From the NCBI GenBank assembly GCA_013375475.1, contig JABXKD010000032.1, positions 1-39,422 of the forward strand: 39,422 nucleotides of DNA, given 5' to 3'. The notes under the pieces are model-generated. The model was not told the origin of the DNA, ran no database searches, and saw nothing but the letters and a program-made list of their open reading frames with translations. Positions 1 to 8,295 of the stretch are shown piece by piece. This DNA is from Promethearchaeota archaeon. GTDB taxonomy: Archaea; Asgardarchaeota; Lokiarchaeia; Sigyniarchaeales; SOKP01. The position numbers and the translations under genes are program-made. Each line of letters begins with the position of its first letter. Position 1 is the first letter of the stretch.

Positions 1-1
1 T

Positions 2-97
2 ACAGGTTTCTGGGCGCTAATTCTATTAGTTGCCGGTGTCGGTTTAGTTGGTGTTGCTACCATTTTAATTAAAAGACGTAAAGATATGAGATTTTAA
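2..97 (+). CDS. C-terminal end of a membrane-anchored surface protein (partial)
   Basis: Only the last 31 codons of this gene lie in the window; it is open to the left edge and stops at TAA 95-97. The visible part is one hydrophobic helix (about residues 3-23 of the fragment, rich in L, V, G and A) followed by a short basic tail ending KRRKDMRF. A single C-terminal transmembrane segment with a positive cytoplasmic tail is typical of archaeal extracellular proteins anchored in the membrane. The ectodomain, and so the function, is outside the window. A T-rich tract follows the stop. Confidence 0.6.
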   Translation, partial: TGFWALILLVAGVGLVGVATILIKRRKDMRF

Positions 98-114
98 ATC
101 TCAATTAAATTAAT

Positions 115-157
115 AATTTTTATTTATTTTTATTTTCTAATTTTTCTTAGTTTTTAT
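115..157 (+). terminator. T-rich transcription terminator after the surface-protein gene
   Basis: Several runs of four to five T lie within about 40 bases just after the stop codon at 97, with no hairpin. Archaeal RNA polymerase terminates at such oligo-T tracts. The call rests on composition and position only. Confidence 0.4.
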
Positions 158-239
158 ACCTTTAAGGATAATTTTAAATTCCGCGTCATCAAAGTGATCT
201 TTAACAATCATTTTCGATAATAGTAAAGAAGGATCAGAA

Positions 240-2030
240 ATGCCTACTAAATTAGATGGATCATATCGAATTGACGAGAATAAGCGTTGGTTTCAGACAT
301 GGTGGCCTGAAAACGTACCCTGCAATGCAGATTTCGAAGAAAAATCTTTAAATGAAATGTTAGATGAACAAGTCGAGAAGTATCCAGATCATAACTTAAT
401 TTGGTTTCTCGGTACATGGGTATCCTATAAAATATTTCAAGATTACGTAAAAAGGTTTGCTACAGCATTAGTAGATTTGGGTATTAAAAAGGGCGATGTT
501 GTTGCTATTCATCTACCAAATTGTATTCAATATGTAGTGTCGTATTACGCAATTACGAGGATAGGAGCAATCGCAAGCGGGGTTAATCCAAACTACCAAA
601 CTATGGAGGTACTACATCAATTTGACATTATTAAACCAAAAATGCTGATAGTGTTAGATGCCCTCTATGGACCCTACATAAAGCCAATTATTGAAAATAC
701 GAGTATAGAAAAAGTTGTCCATACTAATCTTGTTGATCTAGCTCAGATGTTTGGTACTAAAAGAATCCTTGGTAAATTCTTGAAAAAAATTCCTACGGGT
801 AAATGCGATTGTGAAGGGGCAGTTAAATTTAAGGATTTAATAAAAACGGAACCTAGAGATTCAGATATAAATGTAAGTATAGATGTAAAAAATGACGCTG
901 CTAGTTATATAATGACAGGAGGATCAACGGGTTTGCCTAAAGCAGCCGTTTTAACGCATTTTAATACGGTATCCAATGCCAAGCAGTGTAAGTTATGGTT
1001 AGGGGGCGAGATGCCCGGTATTGGAAATATTGGAATCCTTCCCTTATTTCATAGCTTTGCTCACACTGTTGTTATGAATACTTCAATAGCCGTTGGAGGT
1101 TGGATGATACTCTTTCCTACACCACCATCTCAAGACGAGTTATGCGAACTAATAGAAAAACTTCCGTGCTCTGAAGGATTAATTTACGCGGGAGCAGAGA
1201 TTTTGTTTATCAAATTAGCCGAATTAAAACACTTGAATAGAAGATATCCCGGAGTAATGGGAAAATTAAAATTATGTATATCGAGCGCGGGACCATTACA
1301 TAAACAGGTTAGAGATGCTTTTGTAGAAAATACGGGCGGAAGAATCGTTGAAGGGTATGGATTGAGTGAAGCGAGTCCCGCGGTAAGTGCAGGTAATTTG
1401 TTTGGAGAAACTCCGGTAGGGGTGATAGGCATGCCTTTTCCGGGAACAGGATGGGGCATTTTTCCTTCAGACGATTTTTCCAAAGGACCTATATGCTTGG
1501 GGAATCCCGAGGATTCTAGTTTTGGAGTCGAAAATTCCGGAGAAATATGTGTTTATGGTCCTCAAATAATGAAATGTTATCTAGATCAATCAGAAGAGAC
1601 AGCTAATACGTTGCTTCAATATGATGGGAAAACTTGGCTTTTAACGGGGGATATCGGATTTATGAACGAAGATGGTACAATCGAAATTAGAGATCGTAAA
1701 AAACAACTCATAAAATTTAAGGGATACTCGGTTTTTCCTAAAGAAGTCGAAGAACTTCTAATGAAACATCCTAATATCTTAGAAGTAGCTGTTTCTGGGT
1801 TACCTAACGATGAATTTGGCGAAGTGATAAAAGCTTGGGTTTCAATAAGAGAAGATTCTGATTTATCTCCACGCTCGATTAAAGAATGGGCTTTAGAGAA
1901 TATGGCTCATTATAAAGTTCCACAACACATAGCTATAGTTGGAGACTTACCAAAAAATATTATTGGGAAAGTTCAAAGAAGAGCTCTTCAGATAAATGAT
2001 CCAATCTGGAAAGAAAAATATGGAGAATAA
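240..2030 (+). CDS. Acyl-CoA synthetase (AMP-forming), paralog 1
   Basis: This 596-residue protein belongs to the ANL adenylate-forming superfamily. It would activate a fatty or other carboxylic acid with ATP to the acyl-AMP and then the CoA thioester, in the cytoplasm. The nucleotide-binding loop MTGGSTGLPKAAVLTH lies at about residues 224-239. Further motifs are GYGLSEASP, then TGDIGFMNEDGTIEIRDRKK at the hinge to the C-terminal lid, and PKNIIGKVQRRAL, which carries the catalytic lysine near the end. The ATG start at 240 has a GGAT Shine-Dalgarno a few bases upstream. A close paralog follows about 200 bases downstream, and a winged-helix regulator follows that. Substrate chain length cannot be read from the sequence. 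Confidence 0.9.
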   Translation: MPTKLDGSYRIDENKRWFQTWWPENVPCNADFEEKSLNEMLDEQVEKYPDHNLIWFLGTWVSYKIFQDYVKRFATALVDLGIKKGDVVAIHLPNCIQYVVSYYAITRIGAIASGVNPNYQTMEVLHQFDIIKPKMLIVLDALYGPYIKPIIENTSIEKVVHTNLVDLAQMFGTKRILGKFLKKIPTGKCDCEGAVKFKDLIKTEPRDSDINVSIDVKNDAASYIMTGGSTGLPKAAVLTHFNTVSNAKQCKLWLGGEMPGIGNIGILPLFHSFAHTVVMNTSIAVGGWMILFPTPPSQDELCELIEKLPCSEGLIYAGAEILFIKLAELKHLNRRYPGVMGKLKLCISSAGPLHKQVRDAFVENTGGRIVEGYGLSEASPAVSAGNLFGETPVGVIGMPFPGTGWGIFPSDDFSKGPICLGNPEDSSFGVENSGEICVYGPQIMKCYLDQSEETANTLLQYDGKTWLLTGDIGFMNEDGTIEIRDRKKQLIKFKGYSVFPKEVEELLMKHPNILEVAVSGLPNDEFGEVIKAWVSIREDSDLSPRSIKEWALENMAHYKVPQHIAIVGDLPKNIIGKVQRRALQINDPIWKEKYGE

Positions 2031-2047
2031 ATACTAACTTTAGTCAA

Positions 2048-2078
2048 GTTTTCTAGAGTTTTTACTTTTTTGTTTTTA
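2048..2078 (+). terminator. T-rich terminator after acyl-CoA synthetase 1
   Basis: Runs of four to six T occur 20-50 bases after the stop at 2030. No stem is evident. This fits archaeal oligo-T termination and suggests that the two synthetase genes can be transcribed separately. Confidence 0.35.
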
Positions 2079-2214
2079 ATCATCATTTATCGCTGAATTT
2101 AAAAGTTGCAGCCACACATATGATTTTATACAACAGATTGCTTTTTAATTTCTATAATAACGAATATAATATATTATGATGCATTAAAACATTTAGAACA
2201 ATTTATATAACAAC

Positions 2215-2223
2215 GAGAGTGAG
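2215..2223 (+). promoter_or_regulatory. Shine-Dalgarno that places the start of acyl-CoA synthetase 2 at an ATA codon
   Basis: The sequence GAGAGTGAG lies six bases before ATA 2229-2231. It closely resembles the GAGAGTG that precedes the ATG of the V4R gene at 20628. The in-frame GTG at 2337 is more than 110 bases away and has no such signal. Confidence 0.5.
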
Positions 2224-2228
2224 AAAAA

Positions 2229-4058
2229 ATACCTATTATAAAAGAAGATACTTACCAAATAAATGAAAATAAAATATGGTTTCAGAAATGGTGGCCGGAA
2301 GGGGTCCCAAAAAATGTTACATTTGAAGATAAAACCGTGAATCAATTATTAGATGCTCAAGTTGAAAAATATGCCGATCGGAATTTTATCTGGTTCTTAG
2401 AGACGTGGGTAACTTATCGTGAATTCCACGATTATGTTTTAAGCCTTGCAACAGCTCTCCACGACTTAGGAGTTAAAAAAGGCGACGTTGTAGCTATGCT
2501 TATGGGTAATTGTATTCAATATGTAGTTTCTTATTTTGCAATAACAAGGATAGGAGCAATCACATCGGGTATCAATCCAACTTATAAACCCTTAGAGATA
2601 TTGCACCAATTAGACGTAACTAACGCTAAATACTTAATTGCTTGGGATGCTTTCTTTGATGAAAAAAGTAAGTCAAGGATAAAGAAAAATTTACCCTATA
2701 TAGGAGAAATTCTTGGTAAAAGTTCCGTTGAAAAAGTTATATATACTAATCTTGCTGATTTAGCGCACGGTTTAGGCATTAAGCGAACATTAGGGAAGAA
2801 AATAGGAAAGATTCCTACGGGAAAAGTAAACCTCCCTGGCGCGGTTAATTTTATGGATTTATTAGATACAAAACCAAACGTTCCGGAAGTTAACATCGAT
2901 GTTAAAACGCATCCAGTTACATATATTATGACTGGTGGAACAACGGGATTGCCTAAAGCGGCCGTATTGACTCATTTTAATGCGGTTTCTAATGCGGAAC
3001 AATCCAAATATTGGCTTGGTGGTGAGAAACCAGGAATAGGAAACCTTGGGGTACTCCCATTTTTTCACAGTTTTGCCCATACAATAGTTATGAATGCAAC
3101 TATAGCTTTTGGAGGATGGATAATGATGTTTCCAACACCTCCACAAACTGAGGAATTACTAGAACACATTGAAGAGTTACCTGCCCCTGAAGGTTTAGTG
3201 TATGCGGGAGCTGAAATCTTATTTAAACGATTAGCAGATTTTCCAGACATAAAAGGAAAATATCCTGGAGTTATGGGTAAATTAAAATTATGTGCGTCAG
3301 GAGCTGGACCTCTACATCGCCCGGTGCGAGATGCTTTTGTAAAAAACACAGGAGGTAATATTGTAGAAGGATATGGATTAACAGAAACTTCGCCACTTGT
3401 TAGCGCGGGCAATCTCTTTAGTGAAAGTCCAATTGGAGTTATTGGATTACCTGTACCTGGTACAGAATGGGGAATTTGGCCCACTGATAATTTTGATGAT
3501 GGACCTATTTGCTTAGGAAACCCAGACGACACTAATTTTGGAGAAGAACATACAGGTGAAATTTGTGTTCATGGTCCTCAGGTTATGTACGAATATCTCA
3601 ATCAGCCTGAAGAAACGAGCGATACAATTAAAAACTACGAGGGCAAATTATGGCTATTAACTGGAGATATAGGTTTTATGAATGAAGATGGCACTATTGA
3701 GATAAGGGATCGTAAAAAACAGTTAATTAAAGTGGCAGGGCATTCAGTTTTTCCAAAAGAAGTTGAATCGATGTTAATGAAGCATGAAGCCGTTTCAGAG
3801 GCCGCTGTTTCTGGATTACCAGATCCTGCTGGAAAAGTTGGAGAAATAACAAAAGCGTGGGTTGAATTAAAGCCCGAATACATTGGAAAAATCACTGAAG
3901 AGGAATTAATAGCGTGGATTCAAGAAAATTTAACGAAATGGAAGTGTCCATCAATGATCGAGTTCATTCAAGAGGTTCCAAAAAATATTCTTGGAAAAGT
4001 TCAACGTAGAATACTTCAAATTAACGATCCTATTTGGAAAGAAAAATATAGTAAATAA
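2229..4058 (+). CDS. Acyl-CoA synthetase (AMP-forming), paralog 2, with apparent ATA start
   Basis: This is a second ANL acyl-CoA synthetase, alignable along its whole length with the gene upstream. It has the loop MTGGTTGLPKAAVLTH, then GYGLTETSP, TGDIGFMNEDGTIEIRDRKK and the C-terminal PKNILGKVQRR lysine motif. The first ordinary start codon in frame is GTG 2337, but homology to paralog 1 begins 36 codons earlier. ATA-CCT at 2229 aligns exactly with paralog 1's ATG-CCT. Both proteins then have 14 further residues before the shared WFQ.WWPE segment. The frame is closed by TGA at 2220-2222, and no ATG, GTG or TTG lies between that stop and 2337. I annotate from ATA (609 residues). Translation from GTG 2337 (573 residues), or a sequencing error of ATG to ATA, are the alternatives. 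Confidence 0.85.
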   Translation: MPIIKEDTYQINENKIWFQKWWPEGVPKNVTFEDKTVNQLLDAQVEKYADRNFIWFLETWVTYREFHDYVLSLATALHDLGVKKGDVVAMLMGNCIQYVVSYFAITRIGAITSGINPTYKPLEILHQLDVTNAKYLIAWDAFFDEKSKSRIKKNLPYIGEILGKSSVEKVIYTNLADLAHGLGIKRTLGKKIGKIPTGKVNLPGAVNFMDLLDTKPNVPEVNIDVKTHPVTYIMTGGTTGLPKAAVLTHFNAVSNAEQSKYWLGGEKPGIGNLGVLPFFHSFAHTIVMNATIAFGGWIMMFPTPPQTEELLEHIEELPAPEGLVYAGAEILFKRLADFPDIKGKYPGVMGKLKLCASGAGPLHRPVRDAFVKNTGGNIVEGYGLTETSPLVSAGNLFSESPIGVIGLPVPGTEWGIWPTDNFDDGPICLGNPDDTNFGEEHTGEICVHGPQVMYEYLNQPEETSDTIKNYEGKLWLLTGDIGFMNEDGTIEIRDRKKQLIKVAGHSVFPKEVESMLMKHEAVSEAAVSGLPDPAGKVGEITKAWVELKPEYIGKITEEELIAWIQENLTKWKCPSMIEFIQEVPKNILGKVQRRILQINDPIWKEKYSK

Positions 4059-4087
4059 GAACTTACCTATATATCTCTAACATCAAT

Positions 4088-4119
4088 ATTCTTTTTTCTT
4101 TTCTTCATTTTTCATTTTA
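4088..4119 (+). terminator. Pyrimidine/T-rich terminator after acyl-CoA synthetase 2
   Basis: A dense pyrimidine tract with runs of four to six T lies 30-60 bases after the stop at 4058, without a hairpin. Confidence 0.4.
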
Positions 4120-4166
4120 TAATAAAGCCTTGTTGAATAATTTTAATTTATTTAAATATTGTAGTA

Positions 4167-4178
4167 GTTTAATTAAAC
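4167..4178. promoter_or_regulatory. 12-bp perfect palindrome upstream of the winged-helix gene
   Basis: GTTTAATTAAAC is a perfect inverted repeat 85 bases before the regulator's start. I noticed no second copy in the window. It could be an operator, perhaps for autoregulation, but AT-only cores arise easily by chance in this sequence. Confidence 0.2.
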
Positions 4179-4263
4179 ATGTTCAAAATTCTATTTGATT
4201 AGAATATAAATTATTAAAAATATACATTTTTTTTATTAAAGTAATAATATTCAATTTTGAGGA

Positions 4264-5142
4264 TTGTTAGAAATTACTGAATTAACTATCTACATTTTGG
4301 AAAAAGTTATCCACGAAGTAGCACCGGAACTTTTAAATGTCTACAATATTAGAGAAGACGAGTCGGAAGAACAGCAAATTAAAACTGGACAACTCCACGA
4401 AAATCGAATTTTAGGTATAATGCTAAAGTTCTATCTTGAAGGAAAAAAAAAGGTAACTACGAGAGAAGTAGAATTAGAATATAAAAAATTTTATAAAGAT
4501 ATTGCTCGCTCTACTGTTTCGACTTACTTAAACATTTTGAAAAAGGAAGGAACTTTATCTAAAGAAAGAAATGGAAGATTAGTTTATTACATCTTTTCTG
4601 AGAAGCCTCCTGAAGATATTAGTTCATTTTGGTTCACTAGATTGTTTTGTGTTGATCCTGCCTATTTTTATAGAGCAATATATTTTTCGAGCTTATACTC
4701 AATTGCAGACATCATAATTAGAAAACACTTGAAAAAGGGAAATTTCGATGAAACTGTCGAATGTTTTAGATATTTAACGGGAATAATTATTTTGTTCATT
4801 CTTAAAAATCGAAGCTCAAAATGTATTTTATGTCAGTTTGGTAAACAAGAAAGATATTTAGATCTTTTAGAGGAAATAAATTCTGCAATTAAGGATAGAA
4901 CGGATGTGTTGCCAAGCGAACTTCAAGATCTTTTATTAGAAAAGTACGCTGAAATCCCAAATTTCGGAGGATATCATTTTGAAGATAATAATAAAGAGAT
5001 CGAAATGATTGAAGAATTGACAAGATTAGCAAATCAATACAAAAAGGATATGGAATATCAAACAATGGTTCTAAATCGGAGAATTAATACACGTGTATCA
5101 GAAAAAGTGAAGGAAGATAATAAACAGATAAGTTCATTCTGA
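4264..5142 (+). CDS. Winged-helix transcriptional regulator, possibly of the acyl-CoA synthetase genes
   Basis: The protein has 292 residues. A winged helix-turn-helix is visible at roughly residues 45-115: a helix with HENRILGIMLKFYLEG, a recognition-helix region ARSTVSTYLNILKKEG, and a wing with KERNGRLVYYIFSE. The remaining two thirds is mostly helical and holds a KCILC Cys-x2-Cys pair that might bind metal or sense redox state. The architecture recalls ArsR/MarR-like regulators with a large C-terminal domain, but I cannot name a family. The TTG at 4264 is the first start after the in-frame stop TGA 4258-4260. A GAGG lies immediately before it, which is unusually close. The location just after two acyl-CoA synthetases suggests, without proof, control of lipid or acid catabolism. 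Confidence 0.7.
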   Translation: MLEITELTIYILEKVIHEVAPELLNVYNIREDESEEQQIKTGQLHENRILGIMLKFYLEGKKKVTTREVELEYKKFYKDIARSTVSTYLNILKKEGTLSKERNGRLVYYIFSEKPPEDISSFWFTRLFCVDPAYFYRAIYFSSLYSIADIIIRKHLKKGNFDETVECFRYLTGIIILFILKNRSSKCILCQFGKQERYLDLLEEINSAIKDRTDVLPSELQDLLLEKYAEIPNFGGYHFEDNNKEIEMIEELTRLANQYKKDMEYQTMVLNRRINTRVSEKVKEDNKQISSF

Positions 5143-5208
5143 AGAAATAACGATATAACAATCTCAGCATAAAAGCTTTTAAAAATTAGGCTTAAATCTG
5201 TAGGGAGC

Positions 5209-5733
5209 CTATTTGGAATCATCAAGCATTAGTTTTGTTAAAGCCTCAAAAGTCTTCTCGACATTTTCTCCAGTTTTAGAGCTTGTTTCAATGAAACCGT
5301 TAACATTTCTTGACTTTGCAATTTTTATTCCATCTGCTGAAGATACTTCTCTATTCTCTACCAAATCTGCTTTACCACCAGCCACAATTATAGGAAATAT
5401 ATCATCTGCCCTAATTTCTTTCCTAATAACACTTAACCAATCATCTATGTGAGCAATCGATGAGTAGTTTGTGATATCGTATAAAAATAACCCCCCCCGA
5501 GCACCTCTAACATAAGTAGGTAATAAAAACCGGAATCTTTCTTCTCCCCCAAAATCCCATATCTGTAGCTTTACTTTCTTTCCGTCAACATTAAGGCTTT
5601 TAACTTCAAAATCTACTCCGATAGTCATAGTTTGGTCCGATACAAATAAATTTGTTAAGAAACGTTGAGTAAGAGTTGTTTTTCCACAACCCGCATCTCC
5701 AAAAATTATAATTTTAAATGTGGCGTCGTACAT
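5209..5733 (-). CDS. Ras/Rab-like small GTPase with degenerate active-site motifs
   Basis: This is a 174-residue single-domain small GTPase. G1 is GDAGCGKTT (about residues 12-20), the switch I threonine is in MTIGVDF, G3 is WDFGGEE, G4 is GGKADL and G5 is ETSSKTG. Three positions differ from classical Ras/Rab. The residue equivalent to Gly12 is Ala. The catalytic Gln61 equivalent is Glu. The guanine-contacting Asn of NKxD is Gly. It may therefore hydrolyse GTP slowly or bind nucleotide differently. No C-terminal prenylation cysteine is present. The gene is convergent with the winged-helix gene. A GGAGG lies about 14 bases upstream of the ATG, farther than usual. Confidence 0.9.
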   Translation of the reverse strand: MYDATFKIIIFGDAGCGKTTLTQRFLTNLFVSDQTMTIGVDFEVKSLNVDGKKVKLQIWDFGGEERFRFLLPTYVRGARGGLFLYDITNYSSIAHIDDWLSVIRKEIRADDIFPIIVAGGKADLVENREVSSADGIKIAKSRNVNGFIETSSKTGENVEKTFEALTKLMLDDSK

Positions 5734-5809
5734 TTTCGCTTAATATTCCTCCAAGCATGAATTTAAATCTTCTATATTTTGTCTACTTTAATAAATTAAT
5801 GGGTTAAAT

Positions 5810-5983
5810 ATGTATTTTAATTTGATTTCAATTATAAATAATCGTTTTAGTATTTATAAATGTTTAAATAAATGTATTATTAAAAATTCTAATAATCTTT
5901 ATAATTTAACTAAAAGAATTGTTTTAAAAAATTATCGAATTTCTATTATTGAATTCTTCGTTTTACTTACTAAATATTACTAG
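5810..5983 (+). CDS. Possible small ORF in a very AT-rich gap (57 codons)
   Basis: The 262-base gap between the GTPase and the glycosidase-like gene is extremely AT-rich. It still holds an uninterrupted 57-codon frame from ATG 5810 to TAG 5983, dominated by I, N, K, Y and L. Stops should be frequent at this composition, so the open frame is somewhat unexpected. There is no convincing Shine-Dalgarno and no recognisable motif. It ends 12 bases before the ATG at 5996. It may be chance or a decayed gene. Confidence 0.2.
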   Translation: MYFNLISIINNRFSIYKCLNKCIIKNSNNLYNLTKRIVLKNYRISIIEFFVLLTKYY

Positions 5984-5995
5984 TCTTGGTAGAAT

Positions 5996-7297
5996 ATGAA
6001 TAATAATTTTGATTGGTCGAAATATCTTAAAATAGAGTCGGACAAGGTTAAGGCTTTAACATTAGCGTTTGATGCCAAGATTATCTTTGCTATGGGATTA
6101 ATGTTAGTAAGAGGTAAAAGAGGATTTAGAAAATTAGATTATGAATATGCTGAAAAAGAACTGAATGCAAAAGAAATCATGGATAAATTGGAAGAATGCC
6201 ATTTTAATGTCTTAGGGCTTGTTATTAAAGATACTGACGGAGCCTGTATGTGGGATACGGAATTTGGGTGGAATCCAATCGATAGAGATATTTTAGGGGA
6301 ATTCTGTGATGCGGGTAAAGATAGAAATATAAAGATTATGGCTTCGTTCACTAGTATGAACGATGCTTATCAAGGTGTTATTCACCCTGAGCGCGTTAGT
6401 ATACACGGTACAACGGGTAAAAAGTCCGGAATTCACTATAAGAAGGGAGATATATCGACACATGATGAAGGTGAAATGAGAATTGACTTACCTAAAGGTA
6501 TGTTATTTAATGATTACAAAAAAAAAATTCCCTTTCTTACTGAAAAGATTGACGAAAAGAAGGGAAAATCAAGGGGTGCTAGGGGAAAAGGATATATCCC
6601 TACTACTAGTTTTATGTGTCCTAATAGTAAGCATGTTGATTATCTTCTAGACCTAACAAAAGAAGTCGTAAAAAACTATCCCGTGAGTGGTTTCTTCGCT
6701 GATTACATTAGATATGATGGAGCTTTTACCGATTTATGCTGTTGTGATAGATGTAGAGAGATATTTAGTAAAAATTTTGGAAAAAAAGCTAGGATATTAA
6801 AAAGCGATGAATGGTACGATTTCAAGTCAAATACTATAACAAAATACGCCCAAAAGCTTCAAAGCGTTATCAAGAAGACAAATCAAAAATGTACTTCAGG
6901 GTGGTTTTGTCTTCCCGGTCCAAAGAACATGTTTTCTCTAAAAAGATTAGGACAAGATTGGACAAAATTATCTTCAATTTTAGATGTTGCTTCCCCTATG
7001 GAATACCCGTATTTAATGGGAACGCGAGATGATGGGTGGTATTGGAGGAAAGTAGGCGATCTTTTTTATTGGTATTTTATGAGGAATATGAAGAGAAGAA
7101 TTCACGAATTTCAAAGTCCAGTTTTAGCTGTAACAAATTCTGTCGAGTGTAATTCAGAGGAAATGCTTAAACAGATGAGGGGGTTCAATTTTGGTATGGG
7201 TATCGCGGTTTTTAAATATTATGGAACTACTGATGCTCAATGGATTGCATTAAAAGAATACGCAGAAAACGAAATCGGTTTAGAAAATTTGAAATAG
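5996..7297 (+). CDS. TIM-barrel glycoside-hydrolase-like protein
   Basis: The protein has 433 residues and looks like a hypothetical glycosyl hydrolase of the GHL6/DUF4015 kind. The best landmarks are VSGFFADYIRYDGAF near the middle (the F-x-DYIR-Y/F barrel strand of these families), the Cys-rich LCCCDRCREIF just after it, and a C-terminal part with DVASPMEYPYLMG and a conserved-looking FNFGMGIAVFKYYG. The Asp in ADYIR is a plausible catalytic or substrate-binding acid. There is no signal peptide, so the protein is probably cytoplasmic and may act on intracellular oligosaccharides. Substrate and activity are unknown. Its stop lies only a few bases from the stop of tag on the other strand. Confidence 0.6.
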   Translation: MNNNFDWSKYLKIESDKVKALTLAFDAKIIFAMGLMLVRGKRGFRKLDYEYAEKELNAKEIMDKLEECHFNVLGLVIKDTDGACMWDTEFGWNPIDRDILGEFCDAGKDRNIKIMASFTSMNDAYQGVIHPERVSIHGTTGKKSGIHYKKGDISTHDEGEMRIDLPKGMLFNDYKKKIPFLTEKIDEKKGKSRGARGKGYIPTTSFMCPNSKHVDYLLDLTKEVVKNYPVSGFFADYIRYDGAFTDLCCCDRCREIFSKNFGKKARILKSDEWYDFKSNTITKYAQKLQSVIKKTNQKCTSGWFCLPGPKNMFSLKRLGQDWTKLSSILDVASPMEYPYLMGTRDDGWYWRKVGDLFYWYFMRNMKRRIHEFQSPVLAVTNSVECNSEEMLKQMRGFNFGMGIAVFKYYGTTDAQWIALKEYAENEIGLENLK

Positions 7298-7299
7298 AA

Positions 7300-7872
7300 T
7301 TAGGGCAAATTAACCAATTCGTTGTATCGAAAGCAATCAATCGTGTGATCGTTTACAATCCCAATCGCTTGTAAATAGGCATAAATTATAGTCGTACCAA
7401 TAAACTTGAAGCCCCTTTTTTTCATCTCTTTGCTAATTTTATTGGAAAGTTCCGTATTTGGAGGTAATTCTTCAAGCTTTTTCCACGAGTTATGATTTGT
7501 TTTATTGTCAACAAAACCCCAAATGTAATTATTAAAAGAACCGAACTCTTCTTGAACCTTAATAAAAGCTTTAGCATTAGTGATTACAGATTGAATTTTT
7601 AATCTATTTCGAATAATACCCTCGTTCTGCATCAATTCCTCTATTTTATTTTCACGATACTTTACGATTTTATTGTAATCAAAATTATCAAGAGCTTTCC
7701 TAAAGTTAGCTCGTTTTTTAAGTACCGTACTCCAACTTAAACCAGCCTGCATACCTTCCAAAATTAAAAGCTCGTAGAGTGCTTTATCATCATGTTGTGG
7801 CGATCCCCATTCTTTATCGTGATATTCCTTCATCAGTTCATCGTAAACTGCCCACTTGCATCTATTCACCAT
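7300..7872 (-). CDS. tag: DNA-3-methyladenine glycosylase I
   Basis: This enzyme removes 3-methyladenine from alkylated DNA in base-excision repair. The family signature is complete: MVNRCKWAV at the N-terminus, YHDKEWG, LILEGMQAGLSWSTVL, and KRGFKFIGTTIIYAYLQAIG followed by VNDHTIDCFR. The Cys and His of RCKW/YHD and the His and Cys of NDHxxxC form the zinc site known from E. coli Tag. I place the start at the ATG of MVNRC (7872) because the family begins there; an in-frame ATG eight codons upstream (7896) is also possible. It is the last of three closely spaced minus-strand genes (GYD, Lin0512, tag). Confidence 0.93.
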   Translation of the reverse strand: MVNRCKWAVYDELMKEYHDKEWGSPQHDDKALYELLILEGMQAGLSWSTVLKKRANFRKALDNFDYNKIVKYRENKIEELMQNEGIIRNRLKIQSVITNAKAFIKVQEEFGSFNNYIWGFVDNKTNHNSWKKLEELPPNTELSNKISKEMKKRGFKFIGTTIIYAYLQAIGIVNDHTIDCFRYNELVNLP

Positions 7873-7908
7873 GATTCTTCTCCAAGTTGCTTTCAAGAGT
7901 TTAATTTT

Positions 7909-8277
7909 TTATTCAATTGAAACAGTTACAGCCGCGTTACATACGATTATTTTATCAGAAGTGTCTCCTAATTCTTTAATCATGATCCCTTCAGCAACTA
8001 ATCCTCCTTTTTCTATCTCAATTGATTTAATACCAAATGGGATAGCTTTTAACACTTTTTCTTCTTTAATATTTTTGGGATAAGGCGCTCCAATTTTTAC
8101 ATGAACCATCATTCTATTAAGATCTTTGGGTTCTTTTAAACCGCAAATCTCTAATAGACCAGTCAAACAGTTATTTGATATCGCGTTTTTTATTGCTTTT
8201 ATCGCAGCATTAGTACAATCATCATTATGCCCATGTTGATCTACGCCAGACCCTATCTGCACTATAAACCTGCTCAT
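7909..8277 (-). CDS. Lin0512 family protein
   Basis: This 122-residue protein matches the Lin0512 family (small conserved proteins of unknown function). It starts MSRFIVQIGSGVDQHGHN, continues with DDCTNAAIKAIKNAISNNC, and ends with a hydrophobic strand and AAVTVSIE. The family's GxGxDxHG and A(I)SNNCLxG segments are both present. It lies 18 bases after the GYD gene and 36 bases before tag, so the three are probably one transcript. Biochemical function is not known. Confidence 0.8.
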   Translation of the reverse strand: MSRFIVQIGSGVDQHGHNDDCTNAAIKAIKNAISNNCLTGLLEICGLKEPKDLNRMMVHVKIGAPYPKNIKEEKVLKAIPFGIKSIEIEKGGLVAEGIMIKELGDTSDKIIVCNAAVTVSIE

Positions 8278-8295
8278 AGTTTAATAGCACTTCTT

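Noticed and set aside
3065..3532. Minus-strand open frame of 155 codons inside acyl-CoA synthetase 2.
   Set aside because: It is a shadow of a strongly supported gene: a similar antisense frame occurs at the matching place in paralog 1, explained by codon bias of the sense strand.
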